From Selenomonas sp. (GTDB lineage Bacteria > Bacillota_C > Negativicutes > Selenomonadales > Selenomonadaceae), in NCBI RefSeq assembly GCF_024693525.1, contig NZ_JAILKR010000036.1:1-23945 (forward strand): a DNA stretch of 23,945 bases, read 5' to 3'. Both the position numbers and the translations under genes were made by a program. The notes under the pieces were generated by a model. The model made no database searches, was not told the DNA's origin, and saw nothing but the letters and a program-made list of their open reading frames with translations. Each line of letters starts with the position of its first letter. The stretch's first letter is position 1. Below, piece by piece: positions 13,743 through 21,986 of the stretch.

Positions 13743-14822
13743 TTATTTGGTGCGTTTTACGTTATCGCCATAGATGGTTTTGAAATCATCTCGCATGGAG
13801 ATAGTAGTCCAGCCATTTGCTTCAGCTGATTTTTTCATTTTATCGGCTTTGGCTGGTTTGCCGAATTCACGGGTGGTATCGTCACAGAGCAGCGTAAAGG
13901 CAGCTGCTTTGTATTTGTTGTTGGTAATCGTGTACTCGAACATGCTAGAATCGCCGGAGCTGTTGCCGAAGGCGAGCACCGGCTTTTTGCCGATTTCGCG
14001 CTCGATTTTGACAACCTTTTCCATTTTGACGTTGATATCTTCTAGTTTATCCCCTCGGACAAGCTTGTCGTCTTTTTGGAAATCATGGAAGTCCGCGCGG
14101 ACATCTTTGCCCTGCTTCATGGCGCGGAAGGAGTGGTCCGTGCCGATGATGTGATTCGGCGCGATATCCATGACATCTTTGACAAGTGCGCGGACGGTCT
14201 CCCGTTCGCAGCCGGAGACAATATAGACTGTGAAGTCGTTTTTATTGAGATAGGAAACAACTTCTACCATTGGCAGGTAGAAGGACTCGCCGGTCTTTAG
14301 GTTGGAAAGGCCTTCAACGTAGGTCTTGTTCATGTAATCCGTTACATAGGCCTTGTACTCTTCTGGCGTCATGCCAGCAAATACGCTGGGGAAGGTCTGA
14401 TTCTTGAATTCATCCATTTCATCGGTTACTTTATGTGCCGCGATAGCTTCTTTGAACTGGGCGGCACGGGCTTTTTCCTCAGCGGTTGGCGTATAAGTGG
14501 GATCGTTCTGCAGGCGATGGATGTAGAGCATCCAGTCGAAATAGAAGGGTGCTGTCTCGCAGAGCAGGGTGCCATCGCAATCGAAGACGGCGATGCGGTC
14601 TTCTACGGGAATGAAGTTTTTGCTCTTTTTGTTGGTCACATCTTTTACATAGGCGATGAGCTGCTCTTTGGCGGGTGCATTTGCAGTCCAGTAGTGAAAG
14701 TCTTTAGCCGAACTTACTTGGATAGCTGCCAGCTCACTGCGGGTAGCTGCCTGGGTGTCCATCGAAAATCCCCAAGCGATGGATGCAGCTAAGGCGCAGG
14801 CTAATAATTTTTTCTTGCTCAT
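13743..14822 (-). CDS. Exported HAD-family hydrolase (probable phosphatase)
   Basis: This 359-aa protein belongs to the haloacid dehalogenase superfamily. Motif I is FDCDGTLL with nucleophile Asp81 and acid/base Asp83. Motif II is VSG at 202-204 in YIVSGCE. Lysines in the 240-270 stretch can supply motif III, and motif IV is GNSSGD (286-291) with a metal-binding Asp. An inserted helical cap lies between motifs I and II. The N-terminus is a Sec signal peptide (MSKKKLL, hydrophobic to about residue 20, TQAAT cleavage region), so the enzyme should act in the periplasm, probably on a phosphomonoester. The exact substrate is unknown. On the minus strand a GGGGGAT ribosome site precedes the ATG and a TATAAT lies at 14863-14868 without a clear -35. 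It is divergent from clpB. Confidence 0.88.
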   Translation of the reverse strand: MSKKKLLACALAASIAWGFSMDTQAATRSELAAIQVSSAKDFHYWTANAPAKEQLIAYVKDVTNKKSKNFIPVEDRIAVFDCDGTLLCETAPFYFDWMLYIHRLQNDPTYTPTAEEKARAAQFKEAIAAHKVTDEMDEFKNQTFPSVFAGMTPEEYKAYVTDYMNKTYVEGLSNLKTGESFYLPMVEVVSYLNKNDFTVYIVSGCERETVRALVKDVMDIAPNHIIGTDHSFRAMKQGKDVRADFHDFQKDDKLVRGDKLEDINVKMEKVVKIEREIGKKPVLAFGNSSGDSSMFEYTITNNKYKAAAFTLLCDDTTREFGKPAKADKMKKSAEANGWTTISMRDDFKTIYGDNVKRTK

Positions 14823-14935
14823 TTTGGTATCCCCCTCATGAATGTTTCTTATTACGCTATTGATTATACCTGTTTTGTATTGAATCGGGTATCCTCAAAA
14901 ATGGATAAATATCGCGAAATTTGAATTAATGACTT

Positions 14936-14977
14936 TAAGGTCAAAAAGTCAAAATAGCATTTGACTTTTTGACCTTA
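14936..14977 (+). promoter_or_regulatory. Perfect 18-bp inverted repeat overlapping the clpB promoter, probable stress-repressor operator
   Basis: TAAGGTCAAAAAGTCAAA (14936-14953) and its exact reverse complement (14960-14977) are separated by ATAGCA. Each arm holds two GTCAAA units 8 bp apart. The right arm covers the clpB -35. CtsR, which represses clp genes in Firmicutes, recognises directly repeated GGTCAAA units 10 bp apart, so the units match but the spacing does not. A CtsR-like or other stress repressor is likely. Confidence 0.6.
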
Positions 14978-14988
14978 TGCGGTATAAT
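14961..14988 (+). promoter_or_regulatory. Promoter of clpB
   Basis: The -35 TTTGAC/TTGACT begins at 14961 and the consensus -10 TATAAT is at 14983-14988, with a 16-bp spacer. The inverted repeat covers the -35 and most of the spacer. A second palindrome, AAACGG-AA-CCGTTT (14998-15011), lies at the predicted start of the transcript. Confidence 0.8.
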
Positions 14989-15043
14989 AAGAATTAGAAA
15001 CGGAACCGTTTAAAATGCGTATAAGATAACGGAGGATATAGAT

Positions 15044-17617
15044 ATGGGTCAGGAAAAATATACGACAAAAACGATGGCAGCATTGCAGTCGGCTCAGCAG
15101 CTGGCAGCAATGCGCTATCATCAGGAAATTACCTCGGCACATGTGCTGCTGGCACTGGCCAAAGAACCGGAAGGTTTGCTGGCAACGATTTTTGAAGAAT
15201 GCCAGACGGATTTGCCGCTGCTTAAGGCATCCTTGGAGCAGGTTTTAAATAAGATACCCAGTGTAAAAGGTTCGGATCGCCTGGGAATGGGCATGGATAT
15301 GGTTCGCGTTTTAGGGCGGGCTGAAGCCCTGGCGGGGTCAATGAAAGATGATTATGTTTCAACGGAACATCTGCTGTTGGCTATTGTAACCGATGGCAGT
15401 GATGAAGTTCAGGCAGTTTGCCGGGAATTTAAACTGACGAAGGGCGGTATCCAAAGTTCCATCAAAAAGAACCGCAAACAGAATGTCACCAATGAGAATC
15501 CAGAGGAAGGCTACAAATCCTTGGAGAAATATGGTCGCGACCTTACGGAGGCGGCACGTCATGGAAAACTCGACCCGGTTATTGGCCGTGATGATGAGAT
15601 TCGCCGGACGGTGGAGATTCTGTCTCGCCGTACCAAGAATAATCCAGTGCTGATTGGTGAACCGGGCGTTGGTAAAACGGCGATTGTCGAAGGGCTGGCA
15701 CGCCGCATCGTAGCCGGTGATGTACCGGAATCTTTGAAGAATAAGACGCTTTATTCCCTGGATATGGGGGCCCTTATTGCTGGGGCGAAATTTCGCGGAG
15801 AGTTTGAGGAACGTTTAAAGGCTGTTCTGGGCGAAATCGTCAAATCGGATGGACAGATTTTGCTCTTTATCGATGAGGTCCATATGGTGGTTGGTGCTGG
15901 TGCCGCAGAAGGTGCGATGGATGCTGGTAACCTTTTAAAGCCCATGATGGCCCGTGGTGAGCTTCGCTGCATCGGTGCGACGACGCTCAACGAGTATCGC
16001 AAGTATATTGAAAAGGATTCGGCGCTGGAACGCCGCTTCCAGCCCGTAATGGTGGGGGAGCCGACGGTGGAGGATACGATTTCCATTTTGCGCGGCCTTA
16101 AGGAACGCTATGAAGTTCATCACGGAGTACGGATTCGTGATGCGGCGCTAGTGTCGGCGGCAGTCCTTTCGGACCGTTATATCTCCGACCGCTTCCTGCC
16201 GGATAAAGCCATTGACCTGGTCGACGAGGCGGCGGCTAAACTGCGCACGGAGATTGAGTCGATGCCAGCACCATTGGATGAGATTCGCCGTAAAATCATG
16301 CAGCTAGAGATCGAAGAGCAGGCCCTTAAGAAGGAGAACGATGCCGCTTCCAAAGAAAAACTCGATAACATGGCGGCAGAAAAAGCGGAACTCATGCAAC
16401 AGGAGGAACGGTTAAAATCCAAATGGGAGGGAGAAAAGCAGGCCATTTTGCGAGTTCGGGCAATCAAGAAGGAAATCGATGAAGTGAACAGCCAGATGGA
16501 AGCTGCGGAACGCTCCTACGACCTCAACCGCTTGTCGGAACTCAAATATGGCAAATTGCCAGAGCTGCAGAAGAAACTCCAGGAGGAAGAAGAGGTAATC
16601 GGGAAGAAGTCCAAGGATGAACAGCTGCTCAAAGAAGAGGTGGGCGAGGAAGATATCGCTAAGGTGGTCAGCCGTTGGACCGGTATCCCCGTTGCCAAGA
16701 TGATGACGGGCGAGCGGGAGAAACTGCTTCATCTTGAGGAGGTTCTGCATACGCGAGTCGTTGGGCAGGAAGAAGCGGTAAGCTCCGTCAGTGAAGCAAT
16801 TCTGCGGGCACGGGCGGGCATCAAGGATCCCAATCGTCCCATCGGTTCCTTCATCTTCCTTGGACCTACAGGGGTTGGCAAGACAGAACTGGCCAAGACT
16901 CTGGCGGAGAGTCTTTTTGATGATGAGCGCAGCATGATTCGCATTGATATGAGTGAATACATGGAGAAGCACAGCGTATCTCGTTTGATTGGTGCGCCTC
17001 CGGGATATGTAGGCTATGATGAAGGCGGTCAGCTCACCGAAGCCGTCCGTCGTCGTCCCTACAGTGTCGTTTTGCTCGATGAGATTGAAAAGGCCCATCG
17101 GGATGTGTTCAATGTGCTGCTGCAGATTCTTGATGATGGCCGCTTGACCGATGGTAAAGGACGGGTGGTTAACTTCAAAAATACCGTTATCATCATGACG
17201 AGCAATCTTGGTTCCCAAGAAATCTTGAACAAGGATTACGAGGAGGCCAAGAAAGCTGTGGATGGTATCTTGAAGGAGTATTTCCGTCCGGAGTTTTTGA
17301 ATCGAGTGGATGACATCATCGTCTTCAAGGCATTGGCCAAGGAACAGGTCAAAAATATCGCCGCCATCCTCTTGCAGAAATTGGGTGAGCGTTTGCAGAA
17401 ACAGGTTAAGATTACCCTGGGCTGGAATGAGGCGGCACTGGACGCCTTGGCTGAGCAGGGCTTTGACCCGAATTTTGGCGCAAGACCCCTTCGCCGGTTG
17501 CTGGTTCATACGGTGGAAACGGCATTGTCCAAAGAAATCATCAAGGGAGACGTACAGGAGGGCGATACGGTAAATATTGGCTTCTCGAATGGAACCTTTA
17601 CCTTTGAAAAAGCATAA
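15044..17617 (+). CDS. clpB: Chaperone ClpB (AAA+ disaggregase)
   Basis: ClpB is a cytoplasmic hexameric AAA+ machine that pulls proteins out of aggregates together with DnaK. The protein is 857 aa, full length. The N-terminal repeat domain spans about residues 1-145. NBD1 has Walker A GEPGVGKT (205-212) and Walker B LLFIDEVH. The coiled-coil middle domain, about residues 405-525, is rich in Glu and Lys and is the feature that separates ClpB from ClpA and ClpC. NBD2 has Walker A GPTGVGKT (607-614), the pore loop GYVGYDEGG, Walker [12 protein letters not shown] and the sensor MTSN. The C-terminal FGARPLRR follows. No ClpP-binding IGF-type loop is evident. The GGAGG ribosome site is clear. Regulation is likely through the inverted repeat at its promoter. 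Confidence 0.97.
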   Translation: MGQEKYTTKTMAALQSAQQLAAMRYHQEITSAHVLLALAKEPEGLLATIFEECQTDLPLLKASLEQVLNKIPSVKGSDRLGMGMDMVRVLGRAEALAGSMKDDYVSTEHLLLAIVTDGSDEVQAVCREFKLTKGGIQSSIKKNRKQNVTNENPEEGYKSLEKYGRDLTEAARHGKLDPVIGRDDEIRRTVEILSRRTKNNPVLIGEPGVGKTAIVEGLARRIVAGDVPESLKNKTLYSLDMGALIAGAKFRGEFEERLKAVLGEIVKSDGQILLFIDEVHMVVGAGAAEGAMDAGNLLKPMMARGELRCIGATTLNEYRKYIEKDSALERRFQPVMVGEPTVEDTISILRGLKERYEVHHGVRIRDAALVSAAVLSDRYISDRFLPDKAIDLVDEAAAKLRTEIESMPAPLDEIRRKIMQLEIEEQALKKENDAASKEKLDNMAAEKAELMQQEERLKSKWEGEKQAILRVRAIKKEIDEVNSQMEAAERSYDLNRLSELKYGKLPELQKKLQEEEEVIGKKSKDEQLLKEEVGEEDIAKVVSRWTGIPVAKMMTGEREKLLHLEEVLHTRVVGQEEAVSSVSEAILRARAGIKDPNRPIGSFIFLGPTGVGKTELAKTLAESLFDDERSMIRIDMSEYMEKHSVSRLIGAPPGYVGYDEGGQLTEAVRRRPYSVVLLDEIEKAHRDVFNVLLQILDDGRLTDGKGRVVNFKNTVIIMTSNLGSQEILNKDYEEAKKAVDGILKEYFRPEFLNRVDDIIVFKALAKEQVKNIAAILLQKLGERLQKQVKITLGWNEAALDALAEQGFDPNFGARPLRRLLVHTVETALSKEIIKGDVQEGDTVNIGFSNGTFTFEKA

Positions 17618-17647
17618 AATTGCAGTTTGTAGGTTAGTGATTTTGGG

Positions 17648-17720
17648 TTCGAGGCAGCTCTTCGCCGCCGCTAGTGGCAGTGCCAACATTACGCCAAGAT
17701 GTTTTGCGTTTAGCAAGACT
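17648..17720 (+). repeat. Possible dispersed intergenic repeat, copy 2
   Basis: The core at 17664-17685 matches the core at 4647-4668 at 19 of 22 positions, in the same orientation. TTCGAG lies upstream (17648-17653), and a GTTTAGCAAGAC stretch downstream resembles the sequence after copy 1. It lies between the clpB stop and its terminator and contains GGCAGTGCC, the counterpart of GGCAATGCC in copy 1. Confidence 0.35.
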
Positions 17721-17739
17721 ACAACCGGCAATCTACCCA

Positions 17740-17776
17740 AAAGCCCATTGACTTTTACCGTAAGTCAATGGGCTTT
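17740..17776. terminator. Bidirectional terminator between clpB and the deacetylase gene
   Basis: AAAGCCCATTGACTT (17740-17754) pairs perfectly with AAGTCAATGGGCTTT (17762-17776) around a 7-nt loop. It serves clpB on the plus strand and the convergent polysaccharide deacetylase gene on the minus strand. Confidence 0.82.
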
Positions 17777-17796
17777 CGTAGTTGTTTTTTGATATG

Positions 17797-18642
17797 TCAT
17801 GGTGTTGGGATAAACTTTGCGAGGAAAGTGTGACCGCCAGCTACCAGATTCTTGTGGATTTTTGCCAACGGGGCGAAAATCGGAGAATATTCCAGGCGCA
17901 TTTTGAAGCGCAGCTGCGTATGGTCGGTGCATCCGAAAATAGGAATGCGGTCAAGGACGAATGGATTTTCCGTCTGGCTGCTGACACCGTAATTGACGGT
18001 GAAGGCAGCGCGGTAGCCGGCATCCTTGGTCATTTTGATGAGTTCATCATCATAGGAGCCGCAAGGATAAGCGATGAAGTTCACATCTTTTTTCAAGTGC
18101 CATTCCAAGGCTTTTTTGGAGCCGTCAAGTTGATTCCAGGTTTCTTCGGGACTGGTAGAATCCAGTTCCATATGGGAGAGGGTATGGCTCTCAAAATCGA
18201 TGCGGCCGCTTTCCTGCATCTCCTCGACCTGAGCCCAGGTGAGGTAATTGGGATAGGTGCTCACATAATCAGAAATCAGGAAAATCGTACCTTTTAAATT
18301 GTATTTTTCCAGAATGGGGTAAGCGTTGCGGTAGTTATCCACATACCCATCGTCAAAGGTGAGAACAACCGGTTTATCCGGCAGTTCGGTACCGTTTTCC
18401 CAAGCATCGAACATCTCGGCTGGCGTAATGGTGTGAAAACCATTGTCGGCCAGATATTTCATTTGGGCCTCAAACTGGTCCGTGTGAACCGTCAAGGCGT
18501 TTTCATCGCGGTCGTTGATTTGATGGTAATTGAGCACAGGGACAGACCGGGCTGCATTGTGCATCAGATAGGCGCAAACAGCAAAGCCGGCTAACAAAAG
18601 TACAAGCGCAAGGATACTTAGGCGCTTTATCCAGGTTGTCAT
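17797..18642 (-). CDS. Membrane-anchored polysaccharide deacetylase (NodB domain)
   Basis: This 281-aa carbohydrate esterase family 4 protein removes acetyl groups from a cell-wall or extracellular polysaccharide, with a divalent metal. One N-terminal membrane helix (about residues 8-26) would leave the catalytic domain outside the inner membrane. NodB motifs are TFDDGY (95-100; catalytic and metal-binding Asp), the metal-binding His153 and His157 in ESHTLSHMEL, and YPCGSY (192-197). The C-terminal part carries DRIPIFG. I choose the ATG at 18642 (MTTWIKR). An in-frame ATG at 18654 would put AAAAAAGG directly against the start codon, while the later one has a normally spaced AAGGA. It has its own promoter. 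Substrate is not decided: peptidoglycan or an exopolysaccharide are both possible. Confidence 0.88.
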   Translation of the reverse strand: MTTWIKRLSILALVLLLAGFAVCAYLMHNAARSVPVLNYHQINDRDENALTVHTDQFEAQMKYLADNGFHTITPAEMFDAWENGTELPDKPVVLTFDDGYVDNYRNAYPILEKYNLKGTIFLISDYVSTYPNYLTWAQVEEMQESGRIDFESHTLSHMELDSTSPEETWNQLDGSKKALEWHLKKDVNFIAYPCGSYDDELIKMTKDAGYRAAFTVNYGVSSQTENPFVLDRIPIFGCTDHTQLRFKMRLEYSPIFAPLAKIHKNLVAGGHTFLAKFIPTP

Positions 18643-18679
18643 GAGTAGACACATCCTTTTTTAGTATTCAATCCTGTCT

Positions 18680-18708
18680 AATATAATACAATCAAGTGGA
18701 CATGTCAA
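18680..18708 (-). promoter_or_regulatory. Promoter of the polysaccharide deacetylase gene
   Basis: On the minus strand the consensus -35 TTGACA (18703-18708) and -10 TATATT (18680-18685) are separated by exactly 17 bp. It follows directly after the terminator of the upstream NlpC/P60 gene. Confidence 0.8.
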
Positions 18709-18710
18709 AT

Positions 18711-18742
18711 GAAAAACTCCCCGTCAGCGGACAGGGAGTTTT
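18711..18742 (-). terminator. Terminator of the NlpC/P60 gene
   Basis: AAAACTCCC (18734-18742 read on the minus strand) pairs with GGGAGTTTT (18713-18721 on the minus strand), with inner GTC/GAC pairs, followed on the minus strand by a TTTTTCATTT tail. Confidence 0.82.
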
Positions 18743-18754
18743 GTGATGCGATTT

Positions 18755-19426
18755 TTACTGAAGTACGCGGCAGGCACCAGCGTAATGAGCTACTCGGTAA
18801 TCACGGGACAAATCATCGTAAGCAATACCGTAGGTAGTGGAAGCATGAATCATCTTGCCATTGCCAACGTAAATACCTACATGGGAAATGTTCACATAGT
18901 CACCAGCGAAGAATACCAGGTCGCCGGGCTGAAGTTCGGATTTGCTGACCGGCGTGCCGGCAGTAGCTTGAATGTCTGCCGTGCGCGGCAGGTCGATGCC
19001 ACAGCGGGCGAAGACATACTGTACGAAACCGGAGCAGTCAAAACCACTCGGTGAGGAACCGCCCCACACATACGGAACACCGAGGAACTGCTGGGCGGTA
19101 TCGATGACGTTATTGCCGTTGCTGATATAAGATTCTGGTTTTACTTTTGGCATCGGACGGTGAAGCAGCATTTCATAGGATTGTGCCCCGACAAGTCCAT
19201 CAACATCGAGATGATTATCTTTCTGGAACTGGCGGACCGCCTCCTGGGTGGCTGGGCCGAAGTCGCCATCAACACTTACATCGTAACCGGAGCTGGCCAG
19301 CGCCTGCTGGATTTCTGTTACTTCTTGTCCTGTGTCACCGAGACGGAACGCAGCCGCATCGCTGATCGATGGAACCGAAAGACAGAACGCAGCGGCTAAA
19401 AGCATAGCACCAATTTTTCTACGCAA
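18755..19426 (-). CDS. Secreted peptidoglycan hydrolase: PG-binding domain plus NlpC/P60 domain
   Basis: This 223-aa protein is a cell-wall endopeptidase. A Sec signal peptide covers residues 1-25 (SISDAAA cleavage region). A peptidoglycan-binding domain of the PG_binding_1 type follows at about 28-88 (LGDTGQEVTEIQQAL, DGDFGPATQEAVRQFQ). The NlpC/P60 domain fills the C-terminus: catalytic Cys131 in GFDCSGFVQYVF, His182 in SHVGIYVGNG and a third polar residue His194 in MIHAS. Such enzymes usually cut the gamma-D-Glu-diamino acid bond of the stem peptide. A GAGGAGGTC ribosome site precedes the ATG on the minus strand. It has its own promoter and terminator, and the deacetylase gene lies downstream as a separate unit with a related cell-wall role. 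Confidence 0.93.
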   Translation of the reverse strand: MRRKIGAMLLAAAFCLSVPSISDAAAFRLGDTGQEVTEIQQALASSGYDVSVDGDFGPATQEAVRQFQKDNHLDVDGLVGAQSYEMLLHRPMPKVKPESYISNGNNVIDTAQQFLGVPYVWGGSSPSGFDCSGFVQYVFARCGIDLPRTADIQATAGTPVSKSELQPGDLVFFAGDYVNISHVGIYVGNGKMIHASTTYGIAYDDLSRDYRVAHYAGACRVLQ

Positions 19427-19485
19427 TAGAAGACCTCCTCAAAACAATACATATTAATCGCTAATTTTCAATTTAAACTTTTGAT

Positions 19486-19515
19486 ATTATATCATGTTAG
19501 TACCTGAGAGGTCAA
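19486..19515 (-). promoter_or_regulatory. Promoter of the NlpC/P60 gene
   Basis: On the minus strand the -35 TTGACC (19510-19515) and the consensus -10 TATAAT (19486-19491) are separated by 18 bp. A TGA precedes the -10, giving an extended -10 element. The leader is about 55 nt. Confidence 0.75.
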
Positions 19516-19651
19516 CTGGGTCATAAAAAGTTACCAAATCCGTTAAGAAAAGGGCTTTAATAAAATCTCAATTCGTTTTATAATAAAAGATGCTGTATTT
19601 GATTAGGAACCACGGAAGTTGATTCCATATATAAAGGAGATATTGCAATTT

Positions 19652-20524
19652 ATGCAGAGAAATGATTTGTGCTGGTGTGGCAGCGGCAAGAAATATAAGA
19701 AGTGCCATGCCGACTTTGATGAACGTTTGGAAGAGATGAAATTCAATGTATTTTTAGGGCAGTGCCGTCCACCAAAGAAAATTATCAATAACGCCCATGA
19801 TATCGAATGCATCCGCAAAGCGGGCGTAATCAACGATGGTGCCCTGGATTTGGCAGGTTCCCTGGTAAAAGAGGGCGTGGATACGGCTTCCATCGATAAA
19901 GCAGTTCACGATTACATTGTGGAGCGCGGTGGTTATCCGTCCTGTCTTAATTATGAAGGATTTCCGAAGAGCTGTTGCATTTCCATCAATGAGGTGGTTT
20001 GCCATGGCATCCCATCGCCAAAGACGATTTTGAAGGATGGCGATATCCTCAACATCGATATAACGACGACGCTGGACGGCTACTATGCCGATGCTTCCCG
20101 TATGTTTATGGTAGGAAATGTTTCGCCGGAAGCAGAGAAACTGGTGCGAGTTACGAAAGAATGCATGGAACGGGGCATTGCAGCTGCTAAGCCTTGGCAT
20201 TTCGTAGGCGATATCAGTGCTGCCTGCGGTGATTTTGCGCACCTCAACGGTTACTCCGTAGTAACGGATTTGGGCGGCCATGGTGTTGGCAAGGATTTCC
20301 ACATGGAGCCTTTTGTAGCCCATGAAGGAGAAGCGAATACCGGTATGCTGCTGGTGCCGGGCATGGTACTGACGGTGGAGCCGATGATTAATATGGGCAA
20401 GAAGCAGGTAACGGTGGACAGCAGCGATAACTGGACCGTGCGCACGAAGGATAAAAAACTGTCTGCTCAGTGGGAGAAGACGATTCTCATCACGGAAACA
20501 GGTACGGAGGTATTGTCGTCGTAA
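19652..20524 (+). CDS. map: Methionine aminopeptidase with N-terminal SEC-C zinc motif
   Basis: The enzyme removes the initiator methionine from nascent proteins. The protein is 290 aa. Residues 1-20 form a SEC-C zinc motif (Cys7, Cys9, SGKKYKK, Cys18, His19), an extension known in some type I enzymes and thought to help at the ribosome. The catalytic pita-bread domain has all five metal ligands: Asp136 in NIDITTT, Asp147 in YADASR, His210 in GGHGVG, Glu243 in TVEPM and Glu275 in QWEKT; His118 in VCHGIP is the substrate-binding histidine. I start at the ATG at 19652, 9 bases after an AAAGGAGA ribosome site, not at the upstream non-ATG start in the same frame. The stop overlaps the helicase start in TAATG. 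Confidence 0.95.
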   Translation: MQRNDLCWCGSGKKYKKCHADFDERLEEMKFNVFLGQCRPPKKIINNAHDIECIRKAGVINDGALDLAGSLVKEGVDTASIDKAVHDYIVERGGYPSCLNYEGFPKSCCISINEVVCHGIPSPKTILKDGDILNIDITTTLDGYYADASRMFMVGNVSPEAEKLVRVTKECMERGIAAAKPWHFVGDISAACGDFAHLNGYSVVTDLGGHGVGKDFHMEPFVAHEGEANTGMLLVPGMVLTVEPMINMGKKQVTVDSSDNWTVRTKDKKLSAQWEKTILITETGTEVLSS

Positions 20525-21843
20525 TGACAACATTTAAAGAATTAGGAATCCGCGACAACGTATGCGAAGCGTTGCGCAACAAGGGAATCAAAGAGGCAAC
20601 TCCTGTTCAGGAAGCCGCCATTCCGCTGGTTCGTGCCGGCAAAGACGTCATTGCTCAGGCACAGACTGGCACGGGTAAGACCTTGGCATTTTTGTTGCCT
20701 ATCCTGGAGAAAATCAAGCCTCAAGCTAACGTTGCCCAGGCACTGGTTGTAACGCCGACCCGTGAACTGGCTATCCAGATTGCCAAGGTGGCCGCTGTGG
20801 TGGGGGAGGCTGCTGGTGTAAGCTCACTGGTCATTTACGGTGGCCAGGATATTGAACGCCAGAAGCAAAAACTTCGCCGTCATCCGCAGCTCATCATCGG
20901 TACCCCGGGGCGCTTGCTTGACCACTTGCGCCGCGGTACCATTGACTTGTCAAAAGTCAATAAAGTCGTTTTGGATGAAGCAGACGAAATGATGCGGCTG
21001 GGCTTTATTGAGGATGTAGAACTATTATTGAAGGCTTCTGCCAACGATCGTCAGCTGACCTTGTTTTCAGCGACGATGCCGGACCGCATCAAAGCGCTGG
21101 CAGCTCGTTATATGCGGTCGCCTGAAAACATCAAAATTAAGAGCGAGCATGTGACGCTGGATGCCATTGAGCAGGTTATCATGGATACGACGGAAGAGCA
21201 GAAAATCGACCGGCTGTGCGAATGCATCAACGGGGACAATCCGTATTTGGCCATGGTATTCTGTCATACCAAGCAGCGCGCACACATGGTTACCATGGCG
21301 CTGGCGGCTCGTGGCTATCTTGTCGATGAGCTCCATGGAGACTTGTCCCAGGTACAGCGTGCCCTGGTTCTTAAGCGCTTCCGCAAGGCTGAGCTGCAGA
21401 TACTCTGCGCTACGGATATCGCAGCCCGGGGCTTAGATATCGAGGGCGTGACCCATGTATTCAATTACGATATTCCTCACGATGCGGAAAGCTATATTCA
21501 TCGCATCGGCCGTACCGGCCGTGCAGGCCAGCAGGGTAAGGCAGTAACCTTTGTCAATGCACGGCAATACGATTTGCTGCGCCGCATCGAGACGGGAATC
21601 AAGAACCGCATTCGCAAGGAGCATTCCGAGCGTCATCATAAGCACCAGGAGAAGCAGGCGCAAATCCTGCAGGAAATCCGCAAAAAACGCGAGGAGAAGA
21701 AGAAAAAGGCAAAGCCGCTTTCTAAGTATGCCAATCGCAAAGGGGCGTCCCATAAGGGGCGCAATGGGCGAAGCCGCCGCACGGCTGCGCCAAAGAAAAC
21801 AAAAACAAACTTTGGCAATCGTTCCAAGATGGGACGCCATTGA
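20524..21843 (+). CDS. DEAD-box ATP-dependent RNA helicase
   Basis: This 439-aa protein unwinds or remodels RNA in the cytoplasm, most likely in ribosome assembly, RNA decay or cold adaptation. Motifs run in order: the Q-motif region ATPVQEAAI, Walker A AQTGTGKT (45-52), PTRELA (78-83), TPGR, DEAD (151-154), SAT (182-184), and HRIGRTGR (326-333). From about residue 350 a Lys/Arg-rich tail continues (EIRKKREEKKKKAK and RNGRSRRTA), probably an RNA-binding extension. It resembles the CshA/DeaD group, but the subgroup is not certain. The ATG at 20524 shares one base with the map stop, with GGAGG upstream, so translation is coupled. A longer upstream frame exists but overlaps map. Confidence 0.93.
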   Translation: MTTFKELGIRDNVCEALRNKGIKEATPVQEAAIPLVRAGKDVIAQAQTGTGKTLAFLLPILEKIKPQANVAQALVVTPTRELAIQIAKVAAVVGEAAGVSSLVIYGGQDIERQKQKLRRHPQLIIGTPGRLLDHLRRGTIDLSKVNKVVLDEADEMMRLGFIEDVELLLKASANDRQLTLFSATMPDRIKALAARYMRSPENIKIKSEHVTLDAIEQVIMDTTEEQKIDRLCECINGDNPYLAMVFCHTKQRAHMVTMALAARGYLVDELHGDLSQVQRALVLKRFRKAELQILCATDIAARGLDIEGVTHVFNYDIPHDAESYIHRIGRTGRAGQQGKAVTFVNARQYDLLRRIETGIKNRIRKEHSERHHKHQEKQAQILQEIRKKREEKKKKAKPLSKYANRKGASHKGRNGRSRRTAAPKKTKTNFGNRSKMGRH

Positions 21844-21845
21844 TG

Positions 21846-21880
21846 AAAAAACTTCCTGATCTTCGATCAGGAAGTTTTTT
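21846..21880 (+). terminator. Terminator of the map-helicase operon
   Basis: AAAAAACTTCCTGAT (21846-21860) pairs perfectly with ATCAGGAAGTTTTTT (21866-21880) around a CTTCG loop. Confidence 0.93.
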
Positions 21881-21986
21881 ATTGGCTAGTTGTCGTAAAT
21901 TTTCAAAAAAATCCATCAAAACAGGCAGGAAATCTTGAAAAAAGGTCGAAAACTTTCACTGTAACCAAATAAAAGGGGGAGATTCC

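Noticed and set aside
13638..13829. 63-codon plus-strand open frame after thiE
   Set aside because: It runs through the 18-bp terminator stem and into the convergent HAD gene and has no ribosome site.
14936..15043. CIRCE/HrcA element at clpB
   Set aside because: The repeat is made of GTCAAA units; the CIRCE sequence TTAGCACTC-N9-GAGTGCTAA is not present.
16412..17740. 442-codon open frame on the minus strand opposite clpB
   Set aside because: It runs antisense to the well-supported clpB NBD2 region, has no recognisable domain and reflects the codon bias of clpB.
19754..20533. 259-codon open frame on the minus strand opposite map
   Set aside because: map has all metal ligands and a ribosome site; the antisense frame shows no domain.
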